64,000 nucleotides of DNA from Macrocystis pyrifera (lineage: Eukaryota > Sar > Phaeophyceae > Laminariales > Laminariaceae). The notes under the pieces are model-generated. The model was not told the DNA's origin. It saw only the letters and a list, made by a program, of their open reading frames with translations, and did no database searches. This document shows, piece after piece, positions 45,319 through 56,574 of the stretch. Both the position numbers and the translations under genes were made by a program. How positions within the stretch are numbered: position 1 is the stretch's first letter; each line of letters starts with the position of its first letter. The stretch covers positions 558,001 to 622,000 of the forward strand of contig JASSKH010000020.1 of the NCBI GenBank assembly GCA_031763025.1, in the 5' to 3' direction.

Positions 45319-47150
45319 AAGCATTACATATACGCAATAATGCCTGCATACAATTGGGATTCGTGTAAGTTTTCCCCTCGTTGCAAAAGCGAGACTCCTC
45401 AGTTTCGAACACCTACCATATATGTTTAGTACCTGGCGTCATCTTACTTGCGAATCCACCTGTAGTATGTTAATACACGCACTACTGTTTGTACGTCCGC
45501 GGGCAGTGGTGCTCGCAGCGTGTTTTGCGCACATGAGACTCCTACCGCTCGCTGTGATTCGTCGCGTTTGCTGTCGGTCGCACATATTTACGTGTTTCAC
45601 AGGCCTGGGACGCATGCAACAGAAACGAACAAACCTTAATGATCGAACTGACCGTACAATTTTGGTTGGCGGCACTATTGCCACTACTAGCTGTAGCCTC
45701 GGGGCTTCACAGAGAGGAAACACAATAATATCGGCCACTCTTTAACCCATTTGCAGCATTACCGCACGTTACAGAAACCCGCATATACCGGGAAGATGCG
45801 AGCTTTGTCGCACAGGGGGTGATGCGTTCTTCTTTGAGCGTTCGTTTTCTCGACAACGGTAACAACAGTTGAGTGCTCCGTTAGGTCGAACATTTGTGTT
45901 TCCGGATGTCTCTCGGCTCTCAACCAGATCTTTCCGAAAACACCTCGTTCCGTATCGCCAACCTGCCGGAAGAATCGATCACTGAAAAACGATTGCACTC
46001 CTGTACGATAACTTGCATCCCCTCGTTGTAATATTATAATCATAATTCCAAGTCATGTGCCCCCAGGATGGGAGGGGAGTCCTCAAGGGGTCAAGCTTGG
46101 TCGAAGCGTGGGATGGGGGGCGGGGGGGGGCAGATTTAGCGTCATATTATACGTAACTCCTTTCAGACGTCAAAGGGAAGACCACTCACCGTCGGAAAAA
46201 ATCATGATTAGGGCATGGGCCAATCGAAACCTACCCTGTGTGACTGCACTGCGGCGGTACATAGGGATGCGTCCTAATGGCAGAAAGGAGCTGTCAAGAT
46301 ACATACTAATCACGACGTCAGTACTCGTAATGCCGCACGCTCGCGCTCTGAAGACGCTTGATAGGAGCACACGTTTCGCTCGTTACGTCGCTGCACTTAC
46401 TTGGGCCGCAAAGGGATTAGGAATACAACCAAACAGCACAACAAGTTGAAGAGTACGTGACAAAACAAAGCTTGCACACAAAGAACGGCGAAGGCAACAG
46501 TGCCACCGTGAATTCGAGGCAAACGTTTGAAGGGAGTCCTTACCTTTGGTGGTGCTATGAAAGCCGCTCGACGTCGCGACGCTTCGTGCACTAAGGTAGT
46601 TGACCGACGTCGCGACGCTTTGTGCACCAAGATAGTTAGCTGACGGCGATGATGATGATCGATGTGGTTGTTTTTCTTGATGAGTTGGGCGCGGGTTAGT
46701 GAGTTGTGAGCGGGTGCGCATGCGCGAGGGACGGGAGAGGTGAGATGATGTGGGATACGAAAAAATCAAGACTTCGAGTAGCCATTCATTGTTGCCTGAA
46801 TTATATGACTCTTCCATGCGGGTGCATTACGTATATAATACCTGATATATATCATACGTACATGTGTGTTCATCATATCCGTTATTTCCGCCCCTCGACA
46901 TCTCCGACATCCAGCACATTGTCAACCAGTGTTCGTGGTGAATATTTAATCCTATTATAGAGAAATACAAGCTCTGTGTTCATAAAACTACGACACACAG
47001 GTGATGCGTTATTTTGGAGTAAGCAGAGTAGATAGTGAAATGTTCATGTGATCGTACTGGATACGACAGGCACAATACAGGCATCCAATAGAAAGAGAGA
47101 AACATCGGAAGCAACAAAGAAAGGGGAAATAATCGCGAAGCCAAGACATT
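45319..47150. other. no recognised gene
   Basis: Single-copy-looking sequence with a G-rich stretch near 46110 and a short direct repeat GACGTCGCGACGCTT(C/T)GTGCAC near 46570-46630. No domain in any frame. Confidence 0.45.
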
Positions 47151-47159
47151 CCTCAGGAA

Positions 47160-47385
47160 AGTTCCCGTGGTAGGTTTCCCCCAGGATTTCACGGGAAATG
47201 TTTATTTTTCCGACCCCTCGCAAATACTGTTCCCGTGATCCCATTTGAAGAGTTCACCAAGAAAGTTTCACATCCCGTTTCCATCCAAACAGTTCCCGTG
47301 GAAATGTTTGATTTCCCGTGGTTTTCCCTTTCCGTGTCGTAAAATCCCGTGAAAGTCGCGATTTCCCAAAAAATGCCGTGCAAAC
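47160..47385. repeat. cluster of TTCCCGTGG-like 9-mers
   Basis: At least seven copies of (T)TCCCGTG(G) or its inverse CACGGGAA within 230 bp, e.g. GTTCCCGTGGTAGG, TTTCACGGGAAATG, GTTCCCGTGATCCC, GTTCCCGTGGAAATG, TTTCCCGTGGTTTTC. Spacing is irregular. Could be a degenerate satellite or a set of protein-binding sites. Confidence 0.6.
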
Positions 47386-47598
47386 CAAAACTGCTGGGAA
47401 AAAATATTATGAAATAACACAAAGTCCCTGCTTTGATCATCATTTTTCCCGCGTCTTCAGGGTGCATGGGATCACCAAAGGGGATCGAAACTATTGCACT
47501 CTACGTACTCGTACCTACCAGGGACGTATGATATGAAATGCACGAGTTCATGTATTATTCATGGGGTATACACGTCAATAAAATAGTAGTTCGAGGTC

Positions 47599-47918
47599 TT
47601 TTTTTTTTGTTATCACTTTTACTTTCCAGCCCACTCGTAGGAGGTTTTACCCTCGACGATCTTCTGGACAAGCCGTGGTCACAGGTGTCGTCCCTTCTCC
47701 CCCCCGGTACGTGCCTTTAGTTTTTATCGCGCATCGGGTTCAGCATTCCCACCGCTCGTCGATTTTCATCGAATGTACAGCCAACTCACGCTCTCGCGCT
47801 TTCCGCTAATCAATTTTATGCAGGAAAAAGTCCCTATGAGCATGCACTCGGTGAGACTCGAACTCACGAAATTGATCTTGATAGGCTCGCGGACCACCTA
47901 CCAAGCCACCGGGGACGC
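47599..47918 (-). mobile_element. tRNA-derived SINE, copy 2
   Basis: Same structure as the copy at 6608-6960 but with a better preserved T arm: GTGAG TTCGAGT CTCAC, perfect stem, and B box GTTCGAGTCTC. The A tail is only 10 nt (T run at 47599-47608 on plus). The head is inside a repeat with no flanking single-copy tRNA features, so it is not a functional tRNA gene. Confidence 0.75.
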
Positions 47919-47976
47919 TAACATGAAACTATATTCTTTTACAGCATTTTTGTTTTCAAATTGCAAAAGTTATGGT

Positions 47977-48093
47977 GTACTATTACGGGGGTCCATAGTT
48001 AACGGGACCAAATTTTGTTATTAAAAATAGGTAAATATATAGGTTTTTGTGTATACCATAGGTCCTGTTAACTGTGGACCCCTGTAATAGTAC
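47977..48093. mobile_element. MITE family A, copy 2
   Basis: Inverted termini: GTACTATTACGGGGGTCCAT at the left and CCCCTGTAATAGTAC at the right, about 30 bp with few mismatches, around an A/T-rich core. Directly adjoins copy 3. Confidence 0.75.
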
Positions 48094-48207
48094 CTATTAC
48101 GGAGGACCATAGTAAACAGGACCAATTATTGCTAGTAAAATTAGGTAAATAAATAGTTGTTTTATGTATACCATAGGTCCTATTAACTATGGACCCCCGA
48201 CATATTA
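48094..48207. mobile_element. MITE family A, copy 3
   Basis: Starts CTATTACGGAGGACCATAGT and ends ACTATGGACCCCCGACATA, a near-inverse. Core (AATTAGGTAAATAAATAG) matches copy 2. Tandem arrangement head-to-tail with no spacer. Confidence 0.7.
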
Positions 48208-48384
48208 TGGTGACAAGTATCAGGTATGATACACTGGCATCAATATCTCAATGTGTACTTTTTTAATAGTGAAATCATAAGAATGCATTTGAGGTCTTCT
48301 TACGATCTGTGAGTACGGAGCTTTAGATTGGTGGACTGTGTAGGTAGTTTGCTTCCTGTTGGGATCAAGGTACGGGCGCAGACC

Positions 48385-48428
48385 CTACCCTAACCCTAGC
48401 CCTAACCCTAACCCTAACTCTACCCCTA
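48385..48428. repeat. interstitial telomeric repeat (CCCTAA)n
   Basis: ACCCTAACCCTAGCCCTAACCC and degenerate continuation: about six units of CCCTAA, i.e. TTAGGG on the minus strand, with decay at both ends. Internal position means a relic or a healing scar, not a chromosome end. Confidence 0.8.
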
Positions 48429-48504
48429 CCCCCAAACCGCAGCCAAAACAGAACAAAACTGGCCATTAACGCGGCTGCGCCGCGTTTGCATCGAAAGAGG
48501 AAGT

Positions 48505-48605
48505 TTCTCAATTTCGGACGACGATTCCGAACTGTAGACCGCGCTGCGAGTTTTTCAAGTCAAAAACACCCCTAAAGATTTTTACCCACAGATTGTGAAC
48601 CCTAC
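48505..48605. repeat. dispersed repeat B, copy 2
   Basis: CGGACGACGATTCCGAACTG...CAAGTCAAAAACACCCCTAAAG...GATTGTGAACCC; second copy of the repeat at 4860-4985. About 60 bp downstream of the telomeric tract. Confidence 0.6.
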
Positions 48606-49289
48606 TGCTGTAGTATATGTAGGCACGTACATATCCCTATTATTGAATGCTGCTCGGTATTGAGGGGACGCTGGCATGCTCAAGAATGCATCGTCAAGTA
48701 CCCGCGCGTACGCGTTTCGGCAACACATGCATACGACTTGAAATTAGAGTCAGGGATTTGAAACCAAGATCCGTATTTCGTAGTTGTAGGAATGGTTAAC
48801 GCAAATATACATGTATACAAGGGTCCCCTCGGGAAGTGCCTAAATAGGGGAGTGGCGCAAGACCGAAATAATACTCGTATGAAATCCTGCACACCTGATT
48901 AGAAATAGTACCTGCTGCATCCACCCATCATTTTAACGTGAATAACACACACATATTTTTGAGGACAGACTATTGTTATACTGTTTGCTGAATTAGTTTG
49001 GGATCATTGCTACAACTAATATAGAACAGGGTATCGGTATACGTGGATATATATGTTGATCCCGATGGCTCGCGGCGATCAATTCAATGTATGTATGCGG
49101 GTTAAACGTGGTAAGTGCAAAAAGGTTGCGTGAGGTCGAGGTTGCGCCATACTACTTGTGACCGGCTGAGTAAGTAGGTACAGCACAGCACATACATACT
49201 GGTACCATATAGATTACCCCAAAATAAATTCTTCTTGGTGCTCAGGGTAGCATCAAGGTTCCACAGTTACATGCTCGAGAACAAATCGC

Positions 49290-50010
49290 CGTAGCTCGAG
49301 TACTGAGAGTATTGGAGTATTGGCGGCCAATATATTGCGAGTACTGAGAAGGCCCAAATATTGAGAGTAATGAGAGTATGAGCAGTACCGAGCCCCGAGA
49401 ATACAGGTAAGTATGTACCCCCAGTAGTATCGAAACACGAACTACTTGGAGTAAAGGCAATATGTGCAGTACAGAACCTCGAGATATGTACTGAGAGTAT
49501 TCGCAGTACACACATACATATAGATTCCTCGCAAATGCGTTAAGTACTCGAGTTGTCTCCAGCGAAAGTAGCTTGCTCCAACTCCCACTCGTGTGGGACT
49601 ATCCGGCAGTGATTTGTGCCGAACGCTGGGCCTGGGAATTGTCGACACGGTGCACAGACGGTTGAAGTATACTTCATACTCGAAGTATGCTAGGCATATT
49701 GAGGGTATTTCGGTGCTGCGAGTATTGAGTCTCATCACAGAAGCAGTACGAACACAACCTACGGACAAAATACTGCTAGACTAGTATACTCGTAGTACCC
49801 GCGGTACAGAACTCCGAGATACTTAAAGCACAACAGCAGGGCGTATCCACGACAGCAGCAGCAGCAGCGAACCCCGCATCAGCGCGAGCCCAAAAGTATA
49901 CGCAATAGTACCTGAAGTAGTATAGTAGAGAGCCTCAAAATAAATACTGCGAGTAATCGCGGTATCTTGAGTACAAAAACCCCGATACTGCGATTGTACG
50001 AAGTACCTAT
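49290..50010. repeat. AGTACT/GAGAGTATT-rich low-complexity region
   Basis: Motifs such as GAGTACTGAGAGTATTGG and GCGAGTACTGAG recur irregularly, with CGAGATACTTAAAGC and GCAGTAC variants. All frames are closed or repetitive. Merges into the large direct repeat at 50016. Confidence 0.6.
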
Positions 50011-50015
50011 AATAT

Positions 50016-51412
50016 TGAGGCGCGCGAAGCGCGCAGAGCGTGCGAGTCTTTTCTTCCAAGAAAAAAAAAATTCTTCATAGCGGCTCGCGTAGGGTGCCTT
50101 GGTTTGAGTTTTTCTGTATGTGTACGTGTGTGTGTATGTGTGTGTGCGTGTGTGGGTGTGTGGGTGTGTGATCCAACATTTTTGGGGGCAACGTTTGACC
50201 ACCGCCCTCGACGCACACCGCACCAATTCCAGTCCCGGCGGGCTCTGTGGGCGCGCACACACAAAAGAGACCTCCTCGTGCTGGTACGGTGGTAAGTCGT
50301 TCACAGTAGCTCGAGCTAGGTGTGGCAACGTGTGTAGGCACATGTTGGTGCTGGGCCATGTTGAAAAAACACTGAACCAACAACACATTATACCGGATTT
50401 TGCTTCTTGAAACCTAGCTCTACGAGTACTCGTAGGCAGACTGTGCCTGTCCACAGCAACGAGCGTTCGGGCCATGTCCCCGAGGCATGCTGCAGGCCCA
50501 CCCTCCTGGAGCTGATGAGGGGGCGGAGAAGCAGGAGAGTATCTGCTGTATAGTTGTTGTACAGCAGTAGTAGTAGTGGTGGCACTGCTGGAAGCTCTGC
50601 TGGACACAAGTCAGATTGTAGATTTTTCGTCTTCAAATTATGAGTTCGGGACCAGGAAACACATGTACGAAGGGTTCACACACAAGCCGAGCGTACAGCG
50701 ACGCTGACCTGGCCTCATGTGTCCTACTGCTGCTGCTGCTGTTTTTCTGCTGGAGAAGCTCTGCTGTAGATGTCGTACATCAGTAGTAGCGGTGGCACCT
50801 GCTACCTGCTATGAGAAGTTCTCTCTTGGACAGCGCATGTCGAGTGCAAATTTTTCGTCTTGAAATTTTAATGCCGAATTCCGAGTTCAAAATCAACAAC
50901 GGACAAAATTGAGTACGTGTACAAAGGGTTCAAGGGTTTAGATTGACAAGCCGAGCGTGCAGGACGCTGACCCTGCCGTCGTGTGTCCTACTGCTACTGC
51001 TGCTGCTGTTTTGTTGCTGGAGAAACACTGCTGCTGCTGTAGATGTGTACAAAGGATTCAAGGGTTAGATTGACAAGCCGAGCCGCCGAGCGTACAGCAA
51101 CGCTGTGACCCTGGCCTCGTGCGTCCCACTGCTACTGCTGCTGCTGCTGCTTTTTTGTTGCTGGAGAAACACTGCTGCTGTAGATGTCGTACATCAGTAC
51201 AAGCAAGTAGTGGCACCTGCTACGAGAAAGAAGCTCCCTCTGTTGGACAAATAATTTCAGATGCAGATTTTTCGTGTTCAAATTATGCCGAATTTCAACC
51301 AGAAAACCCTTGCTGTTGGAAAAACAGAAAAACAAAAAATATATGTCAGGTGTGTGTTTATTTGTCTTCTTGTTCTTTGTTATTTCCACCCGTCGACATC
51401 CAGCACAACCAG
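50016..51412. repeat. 1.4-kb direct repeat, copy I
   Basis: Starts TGAGGCGCGCGAAGCGCGC and ends CGACATCCAGCACAACCAG; copy II is at 52729-54148. It contains a TG-rich microsatellite (GTGTGTGTGTATGTG) and several related modules of about 250-300 bp, each with a CTG/CTA-rich run, GCTGGAGAA(G/A)C, GATGTCGTACATCAGTA and ATTTTTCGT(C/G)TTCAAATT. No reading frame survives in both copies. Confidence 0.85.
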
Positions 51413-51619
51413 GCCGATTATTGAATTCCCGAGAGATACGATACGAATACAAGTAATAAGTTATGTGGTCACACAGCAGTACATATTTTTCGTGTTCAAA
51501 TGATCAGGCCGGCTTTCGAGGTGGAAATGCCAGGATACACACGACAAAATCCAGTACCTGGTATTTGTTACAGGTGTGTCCGCACTCCTGTGCTGTCTGT
51601 GTTTTTCAAGAGCAGGATA

Positions 51620-52527
51620 TGTGGGTTCCAGGTTCTCGACCAGACCGTCGCATGGGTATTGTCCCGCGGAGGTCCCACCATTCGCCGAGGTCGTGGATAT
51701 CCGTGTATCTTATTGTACGACTGTGGTCATCCATATTCGACTATTTGTTGTCGTCAGCAGAGATGTCGTCAGCAGTGGCATTGTCCCGTGACAAGTAGTC
51801 ACTGCGGATTGGAATGCAAGGCGCGTGCCTCGCACACACTCTCTCTTCCTCTTCCATCATCGTTGATGGTTGTTCATGAGATCGTCCGTACCGATCCTAT
51901 ACCAAAACCTGGCGTGTCCTACACGCTACACCCTCTAAGAAAGGGAAGTGCTACAGATGTCGAGTCGAACCTGGGGATCCTCCCCACATTTGGCGTCGAC
52001 GGCAGGCGCACGCAAGGGGTGACATGACTAGATAAACAATTGCAAAGCTTAAACATCAACTACTGCTGTACAATGCCTTGAATGGTAGAAAGCCACAAAC
52101 CTATCACTCTTCTTAAATGTTCAATAGCGGTACTGGGTTCTCCAGTATTACGCGTTCAAACAGTGGGGGGCGATGTGGGTTCCAGGTTCTCGACCAGACC
52201 GTCGCATGGGTATTGTCCCGCGGAGGCCCCACCATTCGCCGAGGTCGTGGATATCCGTGTATCTTATTGTACGTCTGTGGTCATCCATATTCGACTATTT
52301 GTTGTCGTCAGCAGTGACATTGTCCCGTGACAAGTAGTCACTGCGGATAGGAATGCAAGGCCCGTGCCTCGCACACACTCTCCCTTCCTCGTCCATCATC
52401 GTTGATGGTTGTTCATGAGATCGTCCTTACCGATCCTATACCAAAACCTGGCGTGTCCTACACGCTACACCCTCTAAGAAAGGGAAGTGCTACAGATGTC
52501 GAGTTGAACCTGGGGGTCCTCCCCACA
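51620..52527 (+). mobile_element. TRIM: miniature LTR retrotransposon without coding capacity
   Basis: Two direct LTRs, 51620-51987 (368 bp) and 52174-52527 (354 bp), each TGTGGG...CCCACA, enclose only 186 bp. Right after the first LTR is TTTGGCGTCGACGGCAGG, a primer-binding-site-like sequence with TGG. Immediately before the second is AGTGGGGGGCGA, a polypurine tract; these set the orientation. Flanks carry GATA on both sides (51616-51619, 52528-52531). The LTRs differ by a 14-bp indel and several substitutions, so the insertion is not very recent. No open frame of note inside. Confidence 0.85.
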
Positions 52528-52728
52528 GATATAATATTATGATCAGATGATGCCAAGAATATTTACGGTTATGAGATTCACCAACGACGGCGTATAGGTA
52601 GTAGGTACAGCAGCAGTAGATGTTCGTTCGTGTTGGTTCAGCACAAATGTTTTGCATGACATGCATCGCAAATATGACTACTGCAGGTATTGCTGAGGTC
52701 GCGCCTCATTACCACCAATTACTAGTAA

Positions 52729-54148
52729 TGAGGCGCGCGAAGCGCGCAAAAAGCGCGCGAGCCTTTTTTTTCTTGGAATTTTCCAAGAAAAAAAAAGCTT
52801 CTTCATAGCGGCTCGGATACGAGCGTGGGGTGCCTTGTTTTGAGTTTTTCTGTATGTGTGTGTGTGGGTGTGGGTGTGTGCGTGTGATTCAACATTTTTT
52901 GGGGCAACGTTTGACCACCGCCCTCGACGCACACCGCACCAATTCCAGTCCCGGCGGGCTCTGTGGACGCGCACACACAAAAGAGACCTCCTGGTGATGA
53001 TGCGGTGGTAAGTCGTTCACAGTAGCTCGAGCTAGGTGTGGCAACGTGTGTAGGCACATGTTGGTGCTGGGCCACGTTGAAAAAACACTGAACCAACAAC
53101 ACACGATAATATCGGTTTGTGCTTGAAACCCAGCTCTACGAGTACTCGTAGGCAGACTGTGCCTGTCCACAGCAACGAGCGTTCGGGCCATGTCCCCGAG
53201 ACATGCTGCAGGCCCACCCTCCTGCTGCTGATGAAGGGACGGAGAAGCAGGAGAGTATCTGCTGTATAGTTAGTTGTTGTACAGCAGTAGTAGTAGTGGT
53301 GGCTCTGCTCGAAGAAGCTCTGCTGGACACACGTCAGATTGTAAATTTTTCGTCTTCAAATTATGAGTTCGGGACCAGGAAACACATGTACGAAGGGTTC
53401 ACACACAAGTCAAGCGTAAAGCGACGCTGACCTGGCCTCATGTGTTCTACTGCTGCTGCTGGAGAAGCTCTGCTGTAGATGTCGTACATCAGTAGAAGCG
53501 GTGGCACCTGCTACCTGCTACGAGAAGTTCTCTCTTGGACAGAGCATGTCGAGTGCAGATTTTTCGTCTTGAAATTTTAATGCCGAAGGTCGAGTTCAAA
53601 ACTAATACAGGACAAAATCGAGTACGTGTATGAAGGGTTCAAGGGTTTAGATTGACAAGCCGAGCGTGCAGCGACGCTGACAAGCCGAGCGTGCAGCGAC
53701 GCTGACCCTGGCGTCGTGTGTCCTACTGCTACTGCTGCTGCTGCTGTTTTGTTGCTGGAGAAACACTGCTGCTGCTGTAGATGTGTACAAAGGGTCCAAG
53801 GGCTAGATTGACAAGCCGAGCCGCCGAGCGTACAGCGACGCTGACCCTGGCCTCGTGCGTCCCCCACTGCTGCTGCTGCTGCTGCTGCTGTTTTTGTTGC
53901 TGGAGAAACACTGCTACTGCAGATGTCGTACATCAGTACAAGCAAGTAGTGGCGGCACCTGCTACGAGAAACAAGCTCCTTCTGTTGAACAAATACTTTC
54001 ACATGCAGATTTTTCGTGTTCAAATTATGCCGAATTTCAACCAGAACACACTTGCTGTTGGAAAAACAGAAAAAAGAAAAAATATACATCAGGTGTGTGT
54101 TTATTTGTCTTCTTGTTCTTTCCACCGGTCGACATCCAGCACAACCAG
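52729..54148. repeat. 1.4-kb direct repeat, copy II
   Basis: Colinear with copy I but with different numbers of CTG units and an extra duplication of GACAAGCCGAGCGTGCAGCGAC near 53660. An inverted repeat, GCGCCTCATTAC...GTAATGAGGCGC, sits at its left edge. The spacer between the copies holds the TRIM. Confidence 0.85.
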
Positions 54149-54189
54149 TCTCTGATATCCCCAGTTCCACGAACTAGAACATGGGTCGA

Positions 54190-54666
54190 AGATGCGGCTC
54201 CTCAAAACCCACTCTCACACCTCTGAACGGCGAGGCAACGAAGCCGGCGAATTACGTAAAAAAAAAAGGAACGACCTAGCCTTAAGGGGCAGGAAGAAAT
54301 CGTCAATGAACGCCGTCGCCATGCCGCCCGCACGGGGGGGGCAGTCGAGTAAGATGCATGGAAAAGCGAAAAGTGAATGCGGAAACAAAATGAAAAATAT
54401 CACGGAAGACGGCAAGAACCACCTAAACCCAGTCCACAACTCTGAAAACGCGTCCAGGACTGAAAACGAGCGGCCCCTTGCCCAGACCAGTCCCGACACT
54501 GAGAAGGGGGGAGTAGGCGGGACAAAATACGCCAAAACACATCCCCAACCCAGGCCAAGAAAAAAGGAATCAAACCAGAAACACATCGAGCAGAAGAAAA
54601 AACACCTCCCAAAGTCCATGAAAACGACAACAAAGACAAATATCGAGTGCAGTCAAGAAGCCAAAA
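54190..54666. other. 3' flank of the gypsy remnant; no supported gene
   Basis: A 180-codon plus-strand frame (54192-54734) crosses this stretch, but it is Lys/Arg/Asn-rich, lies antisense to the trailing sequence of the gypsy remnant and overlaps its coding end. I treat it as incidental. Confidence 0.5.
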
Positions 54667-55665
54667 TCAGCTATCCACGGCGGCGCCTCGAGATTCATCT
54701 ACGTTATGCTGGACCCCCCGTGCTAACGTGCTAGCCAAGTGAATTTGCAGACACCAAGAACCTCGTACAGCTCTCGTCGAAGTCATGTAGCGCGCCGGAG
54801 AAAGAGGAAGCTTGATTGGTCCCGGATCGTCCAAAAATCGCACCAAATATACTCCATCCGTTGGTGTAGTTGCGCTGGTTTTCCCGAGTCATCACAGACC
54901 GTCGTCGCCCTTGTACCAAAGTGGGCCCCGTTGGGAAGTGCAGTTTTGCTGTATCGGCAGAGCCAATCGGCGTGCGATACGCAGCCATAGCCGGGTGCCA
55001 GAAACCGCTCGCCGTTACTCCGAGCAAGCTCCCGTTGTGCCGCGCCAATTCTCAGGTACAGACGGTTGGTTTGGCGGTGTTGGTTCGGGGTGCCGGCCCA
55101 GCAGTGTAAAATTACGTGGCGAGAAAGCTGAAGGTCCATTTCTCGTTCCTAGGATGGACGGGATAGTCCTGTCCAGTGCGTCTCGTACATCATCGCGATG
55201 ACGCCACCTCCACCTCTAACCGATTGATGTCCAGTAGTCTTTTCCACTTCAAGTCGTTGAAGAGGGGTCGAAACGTCGTTCTCGATGACGTGGTACGGGG
55301 GAGATTTCTTGGAGAAGTTGTTGAGCACGTATTGAGTCAATCCCGTCGACAAATACTTCGGCATGTCGCCACGGTCGTGGGGGTTGGCCCAGGGCTTGCA
55401 GCGTTGAACAGATACGCGCCGGCGAGCCTCAGCGCCGGGCATATCGGAAGGAAGATCCAAATACAGGAGCTTTGCTCCGAGAGGAGATCCGTCCGGGGTG
55501 TCCGCTGAGGAGCAGGGGCCAACTGCGAGAACTTTTGTAGGGGCCCGTCCAGTTGAGTGAGAGTTTGGCCTTGAGGACCTTGGCATCCGTGTCGGGTTTC
55601 GCGCCCTGGCGGATGGTGGCCCCCGTATTCTACACCCACACGCAACCGCCAATGTCAAATTTGGG
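54667..55665 (-). pseudogene. degenerate gypsy integrase C-terminus and chromodomain tail
   Basis: On the minus strand the series reads AKLSLNWTGPYK / VLAVGPCSSADTPDGSPLGA, LLYLDLPSDMPG, RVSVQRCKPWANPHD, LTQYVLNNFSKKSPPYHV, a chromodomain-like MMYETHWTGLSRPS, then MDLQLSRHVILHCWAGTPNQ, GERFLAPGYGCVSHADWL, GVYLVRFLDDPGPIKLPL, GAAVDS and TGA at 54667-54669. It has one frameshift near 55530, a TAG where a Trp is expected after RPS, another frameshift near 54930 and two stops after KGDDGL. It is a different gypsy family from the 37-45 kb element. I recall similar tails in stramenopile retroelement polyproteins. Confidence 0.75.
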
Positions 55666-56192
55666 GACCGGACGCGCAGCTGCCTTCAGCGAAAACCGAG
55701 GGCACTGTTTAAACTACCACGAAGACACACACTCTCTCCGACAGTGTGGACACCTCTTTCTAAACCTTAGTGGTATCTTAAACCCCGACCTCGGAATGCT
55801 CGGCGACGACGGCGAGGCGTTCCGTCGTTTGCAAGAACGCATGATCAGACACCGCCGCGAGAACAATTCACGACCGAACAAACACAACCAGAAGAAACAC
55901 AGGCGTCGTCCCCGCCACTCGCATGGGCAGCATCACGGCCAGGGTCAGCAGAATAGACAAGGTGACGGCTACAACACACACGCGGACCGAGTACACCAGC
56001 AGTCTCACTCCGGCCACCACGGTGGTTTTTCGACCGCCCCTGCCTCTTCCGTCCCAGCTCCCGTCTCGGAGGTTCGCTACGGTGCCTCGCATAACTCGGA
56101 TGGAAGCACGAACGGATGCCAGCCGGGCACCTTCCGTGCCGGCACGACGGTGGTTCGGCTTCTCCTGCCCGCCCGCCGCCAGCATCGCCGGT
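55666..56192 (+). pseudogene. copia-like gag fragment with degenerate zinc knuckle
   Basis: The plus-strand frame reads RGHCLNYHEDTHSLRQC, a CCHC knuckle (C-x2-C-x4-H-x4-C) whose second Cys is Tyr, then LNPDLGMLGDDGEAF, a His/Arg/Asn-rich tail and SHNSDGSTNGCQPGTFRAGT. It is cut at 56192 by the LTR element that follows; sequence continues after 62972. The gypsy remnant abuts it on the left in opposite orientation. Confidence 0.6.
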
Positions 56193-56467
56193 TGTTGGAA
56201 GGGCCTCAAGCTCAGACGGATATCAGGCGAGGACGATCGAGAAGAGCTCACGTAGCTCACAGGAAAATATACAGATGTATATTGTTTAGTACAAAAGACA
56301 ATGATAGATGCTTCCACGACATCGTACCAGCACACAAAAGCGGCGAAAGATAACTCCCACCATTCGTGCCGACGGACCCTCTTGGCCACATCATAAAAGC
56401 CACCATCCATATATAACTCCTGAGTAGTCTACGATAAATCCATGTCGATCTCCGATCACAACCAATA
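56193..56467 (-). repeat. LTR of the nested element (3' in element sense)
   Basis: 275 bp; contains TATATA and GATAAATC motifs; next to GTCCTCCTGATCGG on plus, a purine tract on minus. Matches 62693-62967. Confidence 0.9.
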
Positions 56468-56574
56468 GTCCTCCTGATCGGAATCGTCAAGACAAAGCGT
56501 CACATCTCTCAACGGAGTAACTCTAAAAAGATCCGAACTTCAACAGAATCCCTCCCCTGTTGGAGACATGTCAA

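Noticed and set aside
50016..54148. 1.4-kb direct repeats as LTRs of a large element
   Set aside because: No TG/CA ends, no PBS or PPT at the inner borders and no target-site duplication.
54192..54734. 180-codon plus-strand gene rich in Lys and Arg
   Set aside because: Antisense to the end and trailer of the gypsy remnant, low complexity, no motif.
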